64,000 bases of DNA from Haloarchaeobius salinus (lineage in GTDB: Archaea; Halobacteriota; Halobacteria; Halobacteriales; Natrialbaceae): contig NZ_JANHAU010000006.1 in assembly GCF_024464185.1 (NCBI RefSeq), positions 62,001 through 126,000 of the forward strand, in the 5' to 3' direction. The notes below the pieces were generated by a model. The model was not told the origin of the DNA. It made no database searches and saw nothing but the letters and a program-made list of their open reading frames with translations. Position numbers and translations under genes: made by a program. Below, one piece after another: positions 24,483 to 32,942 of this stretch; position 1 is the first letter of the stretch; each line of letters begins with the position of its first letter.

Positions 24483-27400
24483 TCACTCCGCCCCCGGTGC
24501 GACCGGGAGCAATACGACGGCCCGGGAGCCATCCTCCGACCGTTCCAGCCTGAGTTCGCCGTCCGACTTCGAGACCAGCCAGCGGACGATCCACAGTCCG
24601 AGCCCGTCGGAGTGGTCCAGAGCGGTCTCCAGGCGGGATTCGCGGAGCTCGATCTCCGATTCGGGGATGCCCGGGCCATCGTCGCTGACGACGAGTCGGA
24701 CGGTGGTCTCGTCCCGGCGCGCCACCGACACCTCGACCGACGGGTCGTCCCCGTCGTGGTGGACGACCGCGTTCTCCAGCAGGTTGTCGAGGACGAGCCT
24801 GAAGTGCTCGTGTGCGAGCACCGGCGGCCCGCTCGCCTCGGTGAGCGTCACCGCCGCGTGGGGGTAGGTGTCGGCCGCGTCGGCGACGACGCGCTCGGCG
24901 AGCGAGCCGAGGTCGATGGACGTCCGCGTCTCAGACTCGAACGCGGCCTCGATGCGTCTGGCACGGTGGCTCAGCGTCTCCAGGTCGGCCAGCGACTGCC
25001 GGATCGCCTCGACCGTGGCCATGGGCACGTCCGCCTGCTCGGTGATGCGGTCGAGGAGCCCACCGACGACGGTCAGATGCGTCCGAAGGTCGTGCCGGAG
25101 GACGCGGTTCAGCACGCTCACCCGCTCCGCCTGGTTCTGGAACGCCTGCTCGTGTCGCTTCTGCTCGGTGATGTCCGAGAAGGAGACGATGACCTCGCCC
25201 TCCTCACCGCCGACGGGTGCGGCGTTGACGAGCAGCCAGAGCCGCTCGCCGTCGGCCCGGTCGACCACGTACACCTCGTTCCGTATCGCCGTCCCGGTCG
25301 CCGCGACCTCCCGGAACCAGCCGTTCTCGAGCTCCGGCCCGTCGTCCGTGGTGGGGGTCACACGCCAGGGCTCGCGGTCGTAGGCGGCCGCGAGCGTCTC
25401 CGTCTCGTCGACGCCGAAGATGTCGCGTGCCCGCTGGTTCTCCTGTTCGAGCTCGCCGTCGCTCCCGACGACGAGGATGCCGACCGGACTGGTCTCGAGG
25501 AGCCGCTGCTGGCGCTCCCGTTCGGCCGCCAGCTCGTCCTCGACGACCTTCCGCTGGAGGATGGCTCCGAGGTGCGCCGTGATGGTTTCGAGCAGCTCGA
25601 GGAACCGGTCGTCGCGACCCTGGCTCGTGTCTGTCAGGAACACGAGCACGGTCAGGACGCTTCCGTCGGTCCCGAGGACGGGCATCCCGACGGCGCTCTC
25701 CAGGCCGAAGTGGGCGCTCTCCTCGAGCCGTGGGAGCTGTGCGTCGGTCCCGCGCCCGAGGTCCAGCACCCACTCGTGGTTCCCCGACGCCCAGACACGG
25801 CCGGGGAGTCCCACCCCGGGGGCGAACCGGAACGTCTCGCTCTGTCGGCCGAACGGTTCGAGTTCGGGGTCCGCGGTCCACCAGGTGTTCTGCAGCCGTA
25901 GCTCCTCGCCATCCGGGAGCCAGGCCTCGCCGTAGACGACGTTCGTGCTGGTGACGACCGTCCGCAGCGTCTCGGTCAGCGCGGCCTCGAGGTCCGGTGA
26001 CCGGGCGGCCGACTGGATGGCGTCGAGGAGCAGTTCCCGCTCTCGGTTCGCCCGTACCTCCTCGCTGATATCGATACCCTCGACGACGATGGAGGCCACG
26101 GTGCCGTCGTCGCGAACGACCGGCCGGAGCGAGGTGTCGAGGTGGACGACCTCGCCGTCGTCACCGACGTTCGTCGTCTTGAACCGGACGAACTCGCCGT
26201 CGGCCGCGCGCTCGATGGCCGAGCTGATCCGGTCCTGTTCGGCGTCGGAGTGGTCCCACCACGGGAGCCGCCAGAACAGGTGCCCGGTCGCCTCGTCCGC
26301 GGTGACGCCGGCGAACTCGCAGGCCCGGTCGTTCACGTCCAGCAGCCGCCCGTCGGTGTCGAGGATGCCGAGGAACGACATCGGGTCGTCGAAGACTGCC
26401 TGAAAGCGACGCTCCGTGCGCCGGAGCTGCTCGGCGCGTGCTTCCCGCTCCGTCACGTCGCGCCCGATGCCACAGATGCCGGCGACCTCGCCATCGACCA
26501 CGAACGGACTCGTCTTGAACTCGTACGGCCGCAACTCGCCACGGCCCGTGCGGACGTCGAGCTGGATGGTCCGCGTCTCGCCCGCGGTGACCGCTGCGAG
26601 GTGCTCGTCGAGCCTGGACCGGTCGGCGTCGGCGAACACCGAGTGCAGGTCGAGTCCGTCCAGCTCGCTCGCCGTCCTGTCGAGCACCGTCTCGACGGTG
26701 GAGTTCCAGCGCTGCAGGTGCCCGTCCCGGTCGAGGACGAAGTACGCGTCCTCGATGGATTCGAGCACGTTCTCGGTCGTCTCGCGTTCGCGCCGGAGAC
26801 GCGACTCACGTTCGACGCGCTCGGTCACGTCGCGCGTGGAGACGACGTAGCCGTCGACCGGCGCGGTGAGGTCCTCGCTCTGACTGACGGATTCGAGCCA
26901 GCGCCAGGAGCCGTCGGCGTGCCGTGCGCGGTAGACGCTCGTGCTGACCAGCGCCTCCGACTCCTCGAGAACGGCCTCCGTCTCCGCGGCCACCTCGCGC
27001 CTGTCGTCGGGGTGGACGTAGTCGAAGACGGGGGACCCGACGAACTCGTCGCGGTCGTAGCCCAGGATGTCCTCGACAGCGGGGTTCGCGTACCGGATAC
27101 GGCCGTCGGGGTCGACGACCGTGATGAGGTCCTGTGCGTGCTCGACCAGTGGTTCGAAGTCCGAGACGGTCGGATGCGTGCTGCCGGACCACGAGTCGAC
27201 CGTCTGGCGGACACGCAGCGCGAACCGTCCCCGATCCGTCACCGCATCCTGCCAGATGATCTCGTCGACGGGCCCCGAAGCGGCAGCCTCGGCCAGGCCC
27301 GCATCGTCGACGACGAGCAGCGCGGGCGGTCGGTGGGGGAGCACGTCGGCACACCGTCTGAACCAGGCGAGGCCGGGGAGGCCGACGGCGACGACGCACG

Positions 27401-27551
27401 TCTCGGATGGGTCGTCGAGTGCGGCGACGCGGTCGGTCGCCTCGGCGGGCGGGAGGACGTCGTCGACACCGTCGACGGGGGGCTGCTCGAGTGCTCGAGG
27501 CCCATCCTCGACGGTGACCCAGACGATGCTGACCGGGGAGTCTACAGACAT
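24483..27551 (-). CDS. multi-PAS/GAF sensor histidine kinase
   Basis: A 1022-residue cytoplasmic sensor without transmembrane segments. The N-terminal ~115 residues resemble a degenerate receiver-like domain. Three PAS domains follow (about 130-250, 258-375 and 383-500), then a GAF domain (about 510-670) and a fourth PAS (about 680-800). The kinase core has the H-box VLRHDLRTHLTVVGG near residue 815, an N-box ending in LLENAVVHHDGD near 926 and the DGPGIPE and GLGLWIV ATP-binding boxes. The last residues form a normal HATPase end. Several PAS domains suggest sensing of redox, light or small molecules. No response regulator lies nearby, so the partner is elsewhere. It converges with msrA. Confidence 0.93.
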   Translation of the reverse strand: MSVDSPVSIVWVTVEDGPRALEQPPVDGVDDVLPPAEATDRVAALDDPSETCVVAVGLPGLAWFRRCADVLPHRPPALLVVDDAGLAEAAASGPVDEIIWQDAVTDRGRFALRVRQTVDSWSGSTHPTVSDFEPLVEHAQDLITVVDPDGRIRYANPAVEDILGYDRDEFVGSPVFDYVHPDDRREVAAETEAVLEESEALVSTSVYRARHADGSWRWLESVSQSEDLTAPVDGYVVSTRDVTERVERESRLRRERETTENVLESIEDAYFVLDRDGHLQRWNSTVETVLDRTASELDGLDLHSVFADADRSRLDEHLAAVTAGETRTIQLDVRTGRGELRPYEFKTSPFVVDGEVAGICGIGRDVTEREARAEQLRRTERRFQAVFDDPMSFLGILDTDGRLLDVNDRACEFAGVTADEATGHLFWRLPWWDHSDAEQDRISSAIERAADGEFVRFKTTNVGDDGEVVHLDTSLRPVVRDDGTVASIVVEGIDISEEVRANRERELLLDAIQSAARSPDLEAALTETLRTVVTSTNVVYGEAWLPDGEELRLQNTWWTADPELEPFGRQSETFRFAPGVGLPGRVWASGNHEWVLDLGRGTDAQLPRLEESAHFGLESAVGMPVLGTDGSVLTVLVFLTDTSQGRDDRFLELLETITAHLGAILQRKVVEDELAAERERQQRLLETSPVGILVVGSDGELEQENQRARDIFGVDETETLAAAYDREPWRVTPTTDDGPELENGWFREVAATGTAIRNEVYVVDRADGERLWLLVNAAPVGGEEGEVIVSFSDITEQKRHEQAFQNQAERVSVLNRVLRHDLRTHLTVVGGLLDRITEQADVPMATVEAIRQSLADLETLSHRARRIEAAFESETRTSIDLGSLAERVVADAADTYPHAAVTLTEASGPPVLAHEHFRLVLDNLLENAVVHHDGDDPSVEVSVARRDETTVRLVVSDDGPGIPESEIELRESRLETALDHSDGLGLWIVRWLVSKSDGELRLERSEDGSRAVVLLPVAPGAE

Positions 27552-27646
27552 CGGCGGTTACTACAGGTACCGAACAGGAACCGAGGTAAAGTCTTGGCGG
27601 CTCTCCCCGACACAGCCATCTCGCCGCCGAGCAGGACCGACGACCG

Positions 27647-28636
27647 TCAGAGGTCGCCGAGCGGCTGCCCCTTCGCGTCGGCGAGCCGTTCGAACTGCTC
27701 CTGGCTCAGGTCGACCGCGGCCGCGCCGAGGTTCTCCTCGAGCTGTTCGACGGTGCGCGCACCGAGCAGCGGGACGCTGACGCGGTCGTGGTGCTGGAGC
27801 CACGCGATGGCGGTCTGGGCGGGCGATGCGCCCACCTCGTCGGCGACGGCGTGGAGCTCGTCGAGCAGGTCGAAGTTCTCGTCGGTGAGGTAGTTCTCGC
27901 GGAAGCGGTCCTCGGCGGCGACCTTCGAGTCCTCGGGGGTCTGGTCCTCACGCGTGTACTTCCCGGTGAGGAAGCCCTGGGCGAGCGGGCTCCACGGGCA
28001 GAGCCCGAGGTCGTAGTCGGCGCACATGTCGAGGTAGTTCGCCTCGACCTCGCGGTCGGCGAGGTTGTACCGGGGCTGCGTGACGGTGAAGGGCTCGTAG
28101 CCCTTGCGCTCGGCGAGCTCGTTCGCCTTCGCGACCTTCCAGGCGTTCGGGTACAGCGTCGACGCGCCGAGGTAGTTCACCTTGCCGTCCTCGACGAACC
28201 GGTTCAGCGTGCGCATGAACTCCTCGGCGGGCGTGTCGTCGTCCCAGCGGTGGATGTACAGCAGGTCGACGTAGTCGGTGCCGAGACGGTCGAGCATGCG
28301 GTCGATCTGCCGACGGAGATGCTTCCGGGAGAGCCCGCGGCCGTTCGGGTCGTCCTCGCGTGTCGGCCAGTAGATCTTGGATGCGATGACGTAGTCCTCG
28401 CGGTCGCGGTCCGCCAGCCAGTTGCCGATCCACGTCTCGCTGTCGCCGCCCCCGTAGACGTCCGCCGTGTCGATGAACCGTCCACCGTGGGACTCGTAGG
28501 CGTCGAGCAGTTCGTAGGCACGGCTCTCGCCGATCTCGACGCCCGCCTCGGTCTCGCGGCCGAAGCGCCAGGTGCCGAAGGCGAGTTCGCTGACCATCGT
28601 GCCCGTCCGTCCGAGCGGAACGTAGTCCAGTTCCAT
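27647..28636 (-). CDS. aldo/keto reductase
   Basis: A 329-residue NADPH-dependent aldo/keto reductase of the YajO/Kv-beta-like type. Conserved blocks: GRTGTMVSELAFGTWRFG, RFIDTADVYGGGDSETWIG (catalytic Asp and Tyr), IASKIYWP with the catalytic lysine, LGTDYVDLLYIHRWD with the catalytic histidine, and the cofactor-binding end IAWLQHHDRVSVPLLGARTVEQLEENL. The start at 28636 is supported by a TATAAATT box 25-32 nt upstream on the reverse strand. Physiological substrate unknown. Confidence 0.92.
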   Translation of the reverse strand: MELDYVPLGRTGTMVSELAFGTWRFGRETEAGVEIGESRAYELLDAYESHGGRFIDTADVYGGGDSETWIGNWLADRDREDYVIASKIYWPTREDDPNGRGLSRKHLRRQIDRMLDRLGTDYVDLLYIHRWDDDTPAEEFMRTLNRFVEDGKVNYLGASTLYPNAWKVAKANELAERKGYEPFTVTQPRYNLADREVEANYLDMCADYDLGLCPWSPLAQGFLTGKYTREDQTPEDSKVAAEDRFRENYLTDENFDLLDELHAVADEVGASPAQTAIAWLQHHDRVSVPLLGARTVEQLEENLGAAAVDLSQEQFERLADAKGQPLGDL

Positions 28637-28660
28637 AGGCTCGGGTTGCGCGCCCGGACG

Positions 28661-28668
28661 TATAAATT
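28661..28668 (-). promoter_or_regulatory. TATA box of the aldo/keto reductase
   Basis: The reverse strand reads AATTTATA at 25-32 nt before the start, a clear TATA element. Confidence 0.65.
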
Positions 28669-28963
28669 CGGAACCCCCGGTAAACCGCTCGTGGTGCGCG
28701 CGACTGTTTATCGCCGGCCGAACGGCCCGTTCGAGAGCGTCAGGCAACGCCTGATACCGCTCTCCCAGATCGGACGTGGCCGTGTGCAGAGAACCCTCTT
28801 GGGGTCGCACAGGTGCTTGTAAAACTTCTAAACGCCGCTCGAAAGGTCTCGAAGAACGACGAAACGACATGGAGGCTGGTAAAACACACCGAAATTAACC
28901 GAACGCTCGGCCCGTTATATGGGGCTGTCCGACCAAGGTGTTGGTGCCGACGAGGTGCCCCCG
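28669..28963. other. gene-free, unusually A/T-rich spacer
   Basis: About 300 nt between the divergent aldo/keto reductase and the next gene. The part from about 28813 to 28920 has far more A than surrounding DNA and contains GTAAAAC twice. It can be read as a short peptide frame, but that frame does not use G/C at third positions, so I treat it as noncoding. GTTATAT at 28914-28920 may be a promoter box. Confidence 0.5.
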
Positions 28964-29206
28964 ATGTCCACCGCGCTTCCCGACACCCACGACGCACGCA
29001 TCGACGTCAGATCACTGCTCGCTCCCGTTCGAAAGGGCAGCTTCTGGCTCGCAGTCGTCCTCCCGTTCGTCCACCTGCCGCTGCTCGCGTCGGGCCTCGG
29101 GAGCGCGGACGGCGCAGGGGCGTTCCTCGTACTGCTGGCCCTGAACGCGCTCGCGCTCGTCGTCGGCCACGGTCACGGGCCCGACGACGACGCCGCAGGC
29201 GCGTGA
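28964..29206 (+). CDS. 80-residue small membrane protein
   Basis: The sequence has two hydrophobic helices (FWLAVVLPFVHLPLLASGLG and GAFLVLLALNALALVVGHG) joined by a short acidic loop, with an acidic C-terminus (DDDAAGA). This fits a two-helix integral membrane protein. A longer frame starts 15 codons earlier but overlaps a GTTATAT promoter-like box, so the ATG at 28964 is preferred. G/C third positions support coding. Function unknown. Confidence 0.65.
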   Translation: MSTALPDTHDARIDVRSLLAPVRKGSFWLAVVLPFVHLPLLASGLGSADGAGAFLVLLALNALALVVGHGHGPDDDAAGA

Positions 29207-29332
29207 GGTCCACGGCACCCCACCCCTCCACCACCACGACCCGATTTCCACACCTCGTCCCCGGCGGGGGTATCCAGTACACGACCACCGACACCTCCGC
29301 CTTTTTTCGCGTCCGGCCCCAACCCCGACCCG

Positions 29333-30046
29333 ATGGACAAGGAGACGATCCGCCGGGCGGTCTGGGACGACCTCGAGGAGAGCGGGACGGCGCGGTTCCC
29401 GTACCCGCCGCACGACCGTATCCCGAACTTCGCGGGGGCGGACGCGGCGGCCGACCGACTGGCCGAGACCGACGAGTGGCGGGCCGCGGACACCGTGAAG
29501 GCGAACCCCGACGCCCCACAGCTCCCGGTCCGGCGGGCCGCGCTCCGGGCCGGCAAGACCCTCTACGTCGCGGTGCCACGGCTGCGCGACGAGCGGTGCT
29601 TCGTCGAGCTTGACCCCGATGCGGTCGTGGACGTCGACGCCGCGACGACCGTGGGTGGGCTGGCCGACGCCGGTGTCGCCGTCGGCCCCGAGGACGTGCC
29701 ACACGTGGACCTCGTCGTCAGCGGGAGCGTCGCCGTCTCGGAGGACGGCGCGCGGATCGGAAAGGGCGAGGGCTACAGCGACCTCGAGTTCGCGGTCCTG
29801 CGCGAGTTCGACCGCGTCACCGACGAGACGACCGTCGCGACGACGGTCCACGAACGACAGGTCCGGTCGGAGCCGCTCCCGCACGACGCCCACGACGTAC
29901 CGATGGACCTCGTCGTGACGCCGGAGCGGACGTTCCGTCCGGGCCGGGACGGCCGACGACCGACCGGGCTCGACTGGACGGCGCTCTCCGGGGAGCGAAT
30001 CGGTGAGATACCGGTCCTGCAGCGACTCCACGACGAGAACCGTTGA
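29333..30046 (+). CDS. 5-formyltetrahydrofolate cyclo-ligase family protein
   Basis: A 237-residue MTHFS-like protein. The ATP-binding signature GKGEGYSDLEFAVLREF (about 144-160) is complete, and the N-terminal basic segment with KANPDAPQLPVRRAAL and GKTLYVAVPRLRDERCFVELD matches the family. Members convert 5-formyltetrahydrofolate to methenyltetrahydrofolate, but many archaeal homologues act elsewhere (for example in molybdopterin or coenzyme metabolism), so the substrate is uncertain. The usual N-terminal Lys-Arg motif is weak. Starts at the first ATG after a Pro/Asp-rich leader. Confidence 0.8.
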   Translation: MDKETIRRAVWDDLEESGTARFPYPPHDRIPNFAGADAAADRLAETDEWRAADTVKANPDAPQLPVRRAALRAGKTLYVAVPRLRDERCFVELDPDAVVDVDAATTVGGLADAGVAVGPEDVPHVDLVVSGSVAVSEDGARIGKGEGYSDLEFAVLREFDRVTDETTVATTVHERQVRSEPLPHDAHDVPMDLVVTPERTFRPGRDGRRPTGLDWTALSGERIGEIPVLQRLHDENR

Positions 30047-30075
30047 AGACGGTCGGGGGCCGGGAGACCGCGGGC

Positions 30076-30432
30076 TCAGAACTGCAGCGGGTAGTCCGAC
30101 GGCTCGCGCGCCACGTCCACGAGGAGCTCGCGCGCGGCGTCGACGACCGCGTCGGACTCGCCCGTCGCATCCTCGGCGGCCGATTCGACGCGCATCCGCG
30201 TGACCGTCGGGGTACAGAAGTCGAGCGTCGTCGGCTCCAGCCCGAGGACGGTCGTCGCGGCGTCGAACCGACGCTCGAACGGGGCGCTGTGGTCCAGTAC
30301 CGGGTTGACGTCGGTCCCGCCATCGCGTCCGGACGCCGGCCGGGGTCGCGTGGCGTCCGGGTCGGACGGGAAGACGCTGTCGCGCCGGACCGGGTCGACG
30401 GGCTCGGTCGTGAAGATCGACTCCTGACACAT
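30076..30432 (-). CDS. protein of unknown function, 118 residues
   Basis: The frame has the codon bias of real genes (G or C in nearly all third positions). The N-terminal half is polar (FTTEPVDPVRRDSVFPSDPD), followed by a helix-like DAATTVLGLEPTTLDF and a C-terminal VDAARELLVDVAREPSDYPLQF. No recognised domain. It could be a small regulator or an enzyme subunit; I cannot assign it. It is downstream of, and on the same strand as, the TrmB gene, with 234 nt between them. Confidence 0.6.
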   Translation of the reverse strand: MCQESIFTTEPVDPVRRDSVFPSDPDATRPRPASGRDGGTDVNPVLDHSAPFERRFDAATTVLGLEPTTLDFCTPTVTRMRVESAAEDATGESDAVVDAARELLVDVAREPSDYPLQF

Positions 30433-30458
30433 CCCGTGTACAGCGTTCCGGACGGACC

Positions 30459-30643
30459 ATGAATCGTACGGCCGCGGTTCGAGCGGGGACTGAGCGGCTC
30501 CAGGGAGTGGCTGTGTCGGAGGGGACGCCGACGACACGCTCGCCGCCGACTTCCACTGCGAGCGGGCCGGCCAGCTGCTCGATGTGCTGGTCGAACAGCG
30601 GCCGGACCTCGTGAGAAACCTCCGCACCGTCGCCGCACAGTGA
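30459..30643 (+). pseudogene. possible frameshifted small gene
   Basis: A start ATG at 30459 opens MNRTAAVRAGTERLQGVAVS; after a GGGG run near 30522 the coding signal moves to another frame that reads LAADFHCERAGQLLDVLVEQ and continues to a TGA at 30641-30643. Adding one base in the G run gives one continuous 61-residue frame. The second half has the third-position bias of real genes. The reverse strand offers a competing protein-like reading over the same bases, without a start codon. A sequencing error is also possible. Confidence 0.3.
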
Positions 30644-30666
30644 CCGAGTCGTCGCACGTCGCCCGT

Positions 30667-31494
30667 CTACAGCGTCGCCGTACCCTCTACCTCGCCGCGG
30701 ATCGCGTTCGCGAGCAGCGGCCGCATCATCCCGACGAGCGGTGCCTCCCCGCTGTCGGTCCAGACGGCCCGGTGCGTGCGGACGCTCGGAAGCTCGGCCG
30801 GGGCGTCCGCGCTGACGAGCAGCGCCTCGCCGTCGGTCATCAGGACGCTCGACACCGCACCGTCCCGGATGGGGACCGTCTCCCACCAGGTCCACGTCTC
30901 GACGACGGTCGCGCCCGCGACGTGGTCGGCGACGCGCTGCCGGATGGACTCGTCGGGCGAGCCGACTGTCACGTCGACGCCGGCCTCGGCCGCCAGGACG
31001 AGCGCGTCGAGCAGGTCGTCGGTCAGGAGGTCGGGCGCGGCGACGGCGAACATCACCTCGTCGGCGGCGGCCTCGACGAGCGTGGCCATCCGCTCGGCGA
31101 CCTCGTCGCTCCCGTCGGTGACCCATATCTCGCCGCCCTCGTCGCCGCGCTCGTCCTCGCGGAGCCGGGGGAGCAACTCGGCGAGGCGCTCCAGCTTGCG
31201 GTCGACACGCCGCTCGATGGTGTCGAGGGCGTCGTCGGAGTCGCTCCCGCGGTACTGGCGCGGCTTGGACTGCTGGACGTCGACGAGCCCACGGTCTTGC
31301 AACGTCTCCATGCAGTCGTACACACGTGCCTGCGGGACGTCCGCGACCTCGCTGGCCTCCTTCGCGGTTCCCTGTCCGATGCGGGCGAGTGCGACGAAGC
31401 ACTTCGCCTCGTACTCGGTCAGCTCGAACGATTTGAGGAGTTCGACCGTCTCCGCGACGATGTCGTCGGTCGACCCCGCGTCGGTGTCTGTCAT
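30667..31494 (-). CDS. TrmB family transcriptional regulator
   Basis: A 275-residue TrmB-like protein. Residues ~15-90 form a winged helix (VELLKSFELTEYEAKCFVALARIGQGTAKEASEVADVPQARVYDCMETLQDRGLVDVQ). A helical linker (KLERLAELLPRLRED) leads to a C-terminal effector domain (about 130-275) with the phospholipase-D-like strand pattern of TrmB (EVMFAVAAPDLLTDDLLDAL, GVDVTVGSPD). TrmB proteins sense sugars and control sugar uptake or central metabolism in archaea. The neighbouring TFB and a sugar dehydrogenase further downstream fit that role, but the ligand is unknown. Confidence 0.9.
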   Translation of the reverse strand: MTDTDAGSTDDIVAETVELLKSFELTEYEAKCFVALARIGQGTAKEASEVADVPQARVYDCMETLQDRGLVDVQQSKPRQYRGSDSDDALDTIERRVDRKLERLAELLPRLREDERGDEGGEIWVTDGSDEVAERMATLVEAAADEVMFAVAAPDLLTDDLLDALVLAAEAGVDVTVGSPDESIRQRVADHVAGATVVETWTWWETVPIRDGAVSSVLMTDGEALLVSADAPAELPSVRTHRAVWTDSGEAPLVGMMRPLLANAIRGEVEGTATL

Positions 31495-31527
31495 GCTCGG
31501 TCAGGTCGTTGGCTCTGGTTTGGCCGG

Positions 31528-31543
31528 TAGTCGTTTAGTCGTT
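31528..31543. promoter_or_regulatory. tandem 8-bp repeat in the TrmB promoter
   Basis: The reverse strand reads AACGACTAAACGACTA, two exact copies of AACGACTA, 34-49 nt before the TrmB ATG. The spacing suggests binding of a protein on one face of the helix, possibly autoregulation. Confidence 0.5.
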
Positions 31544-31600
31544 CGCACTGGCTCCGGTGGCTGACCAGCACCCCGGAGCGCACGGGCCCGAACGAGGTCA

Positions 31601-32629
31601 TCAGGCCGTCGCCTGGGGCGTCTGCTGGAACTCCTCGTCGGCCTGGAGCAGCTCCTTGTAGCGGTTCCGGATGGTCACCTCGCTCACGTCGGCGGCCTCG
31701 CCGATCTCGCGCTGGGTGAGCTTCTCGTCGGTCAGCAGCGAGGCGGCGTAGATGGCCGCCGCGGCGAGCCCGACGGGCGACTTGCCGCTGTGGACGCTCT
31801 GGCGCTTGCCGGCCTCCAGCAGCTCCTCGGCGCGGTGTTTGAGCTCGTTGGGGACCGCGAGCTCGGAGCAGAACCGCGGGAGGTAGTCCAGCGGGTCGGC
31901 GGGCTCGAGCGCGAGGTCGAGCTCCTTGACGATGTAGCGGTACGCGCGGGCGAACTCCCGGCGGCCGACGCGGCTGACCGGCGCGAACTCGTCGAGGCTC
32001 CGCGGGACGTTCGCCTGCCGCGCGGCGGCGTACAGCGACGCCGTCGCCATCGCCTCGATGGACCGTCCCGGCAGGAGGTCGTCCTCCAGCGCGCGGCGGT
32101 AGATGACCGACGCGGTCTCCTGGACGTTGTCCGGGAGGTCGAGCGCGCTGGCCATCCGCGTGATCTCGCCGAGGGCCTGCTTGAGGTTGCGGTCGCGGGC
32201 GCTCTGTGCACGGAAGCGCTCGTCCCAGGTGCGCAGGCGCTGCATCTTCTGGCGCTTGCGCGAGGAGAGGGCGGAGCCGTAGGCGTCCTTGTTCTGCCAG
32301 TCGATGACCGACGAGAGCCCCTTGTCGTGGAGCATCTGCGTCGTCGGTGCGCCGACGCGGGACTTCTCGTTCTTCTCCCGGCTGTCGAACGCGCGCCACT
32401 CGGGGCCGTGGTCGACGAGGTCCTCCTCGAGGACCATGCCACAGCCGGCACAGACCGTCTCACCGTGTTCGTCGTCGGTGATGGCGTCGGCACCGCACTC
32501 GGGACAGACCTCGAGCTCCTCCCGGGTGTCCTCGGCGGCCTCGCGCTGCTCGTCCGCTCTGGTACGCCGTCTTCCGCGCGACGGCGCTCGACTCTCGGTC
32601 GTCTTCAGCGTCTGTTTCGGTCCGGTCAT
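31601..32629 (-). CDS. tfb: transcription initiation factor TFB
   Basis: A 342-residue general transcription factor TFB that recruits RNA polymerase to TATA-bound TBP. The N-terminal zinc ribbon has cysteines at 42, 45, 60 and 63 (CPEC...CAGC). The B-finger/reader region (RVGAPTTQMLHDKGLSSVIDW) and two cyclin-fold repeats (about 140-225 and 240-325) are complete; the second repeat ends with the DNA-binding HTH EIGEAADVSEVTIRNRYKEL. Haloarchaea carry several TFBs and this could be any of them. A basic 25-residue N-terminal extension precedes the zinc ribbon. The ATG at 32629 is preferred over an upstream frame with no TFB sequence. Confidence 0.96.
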   Translation of the reverse strand: MTGPKQTLKTTESRAPSRGRRRTRADEQREAAEDTREELEVCPECGADAITDDEHGETVCAGCGMVLEEDLVDHGPEWRAFDSREKNEKSRVGAPTTQMLHDKGLSSVIDWQNKDAYGSALSSRKRQKMQRLRTWDERFRAQSARDRNLKQALGEITRMASALDLPDNVQETASVIYRRALEDDLLPGRSIEAMATASLYAAARQANVPRSLDEFAPVSRVGRREFARAYRYIVKELDLALEPADPLDYLPRFCSELAVPNELKHRAEELLEAGKRQSVHSGKSPVGLAAAAIYAASLLTDEKLTQREIGEAADVSEVTIRNRYKELLQADEEFQQTPQATA

Positions 32630-32685
32630 GGGTGAACCATCGAGCGGCTCGGGTGCTCGTGTACGTCCACCTATGGTGCATACTA

Positions 32686-32694
32686 CCTTAATAG
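32686..32694 (-). promoter_or_regulatory. TATA-like box of the TFB gene
   Basis: The reverse strand reads CTATTAAGG 57-65 nt before the ATG, so the mRNA should have a leader of about 30 nt, unlike most genes here. Confidence 0.55.
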
Positions 32695-32706
32695 TTTCTG
32701 CTAGAG

Positions 32707-32719
32707 TACTACGATAGTA
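32707..32719. promoter_or_regulatory. palindrome TACTA-CGA-TAGTA upstream of TFB
   Basis: A perfect 5-bp inverted repeat with a 3-nt centre lies 12 nt beyond the TATA-like box. TACT/AGTA half-sites recall the known TrmB target pattern, and a TrmB gene is the next gene downstream; a link is inference. Confidence 0.5.
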
Positions 32720-32942
32720 GAAAACAGACTGTTGGTCGCTACCCGGGCGCAGTATCGCGGTTTCGGGGACACACGTGGACGGACCGATGTGGCGCACCTA
32801 CCGAGGGAGTACCCGACGGCGGCCGACGGTGAACCCGCACCGGGGACGTGACTCGGGGCACGGATGTACGGTACCACCGCTCCCCACTTCGTCGTACACC
32901 GCTACACGTTAGGTACGGTGCTCCTCGAGAGCGGGACGCGTC
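32720..32942. other. spacer between TFB and the Gfo6-type dehydrogenase, no gene seen
   Basis: Together with the promoter elements this is a 313-nt gap between the TFB start and the dehydrogenase stop. It is G+C-rich except near the TFB promoter. I see no reading frame with coding bias and no RNA gene. Confidence 0.5.

Noticed and set aside
23976-25901. A 641-codon forward frame over msrA and the kinase gene
   Set aside because: It lies antisense to the histidine kinase and its product is Arg/Val/Gly-rich with no motif; the kinase frame has all expected boxes.
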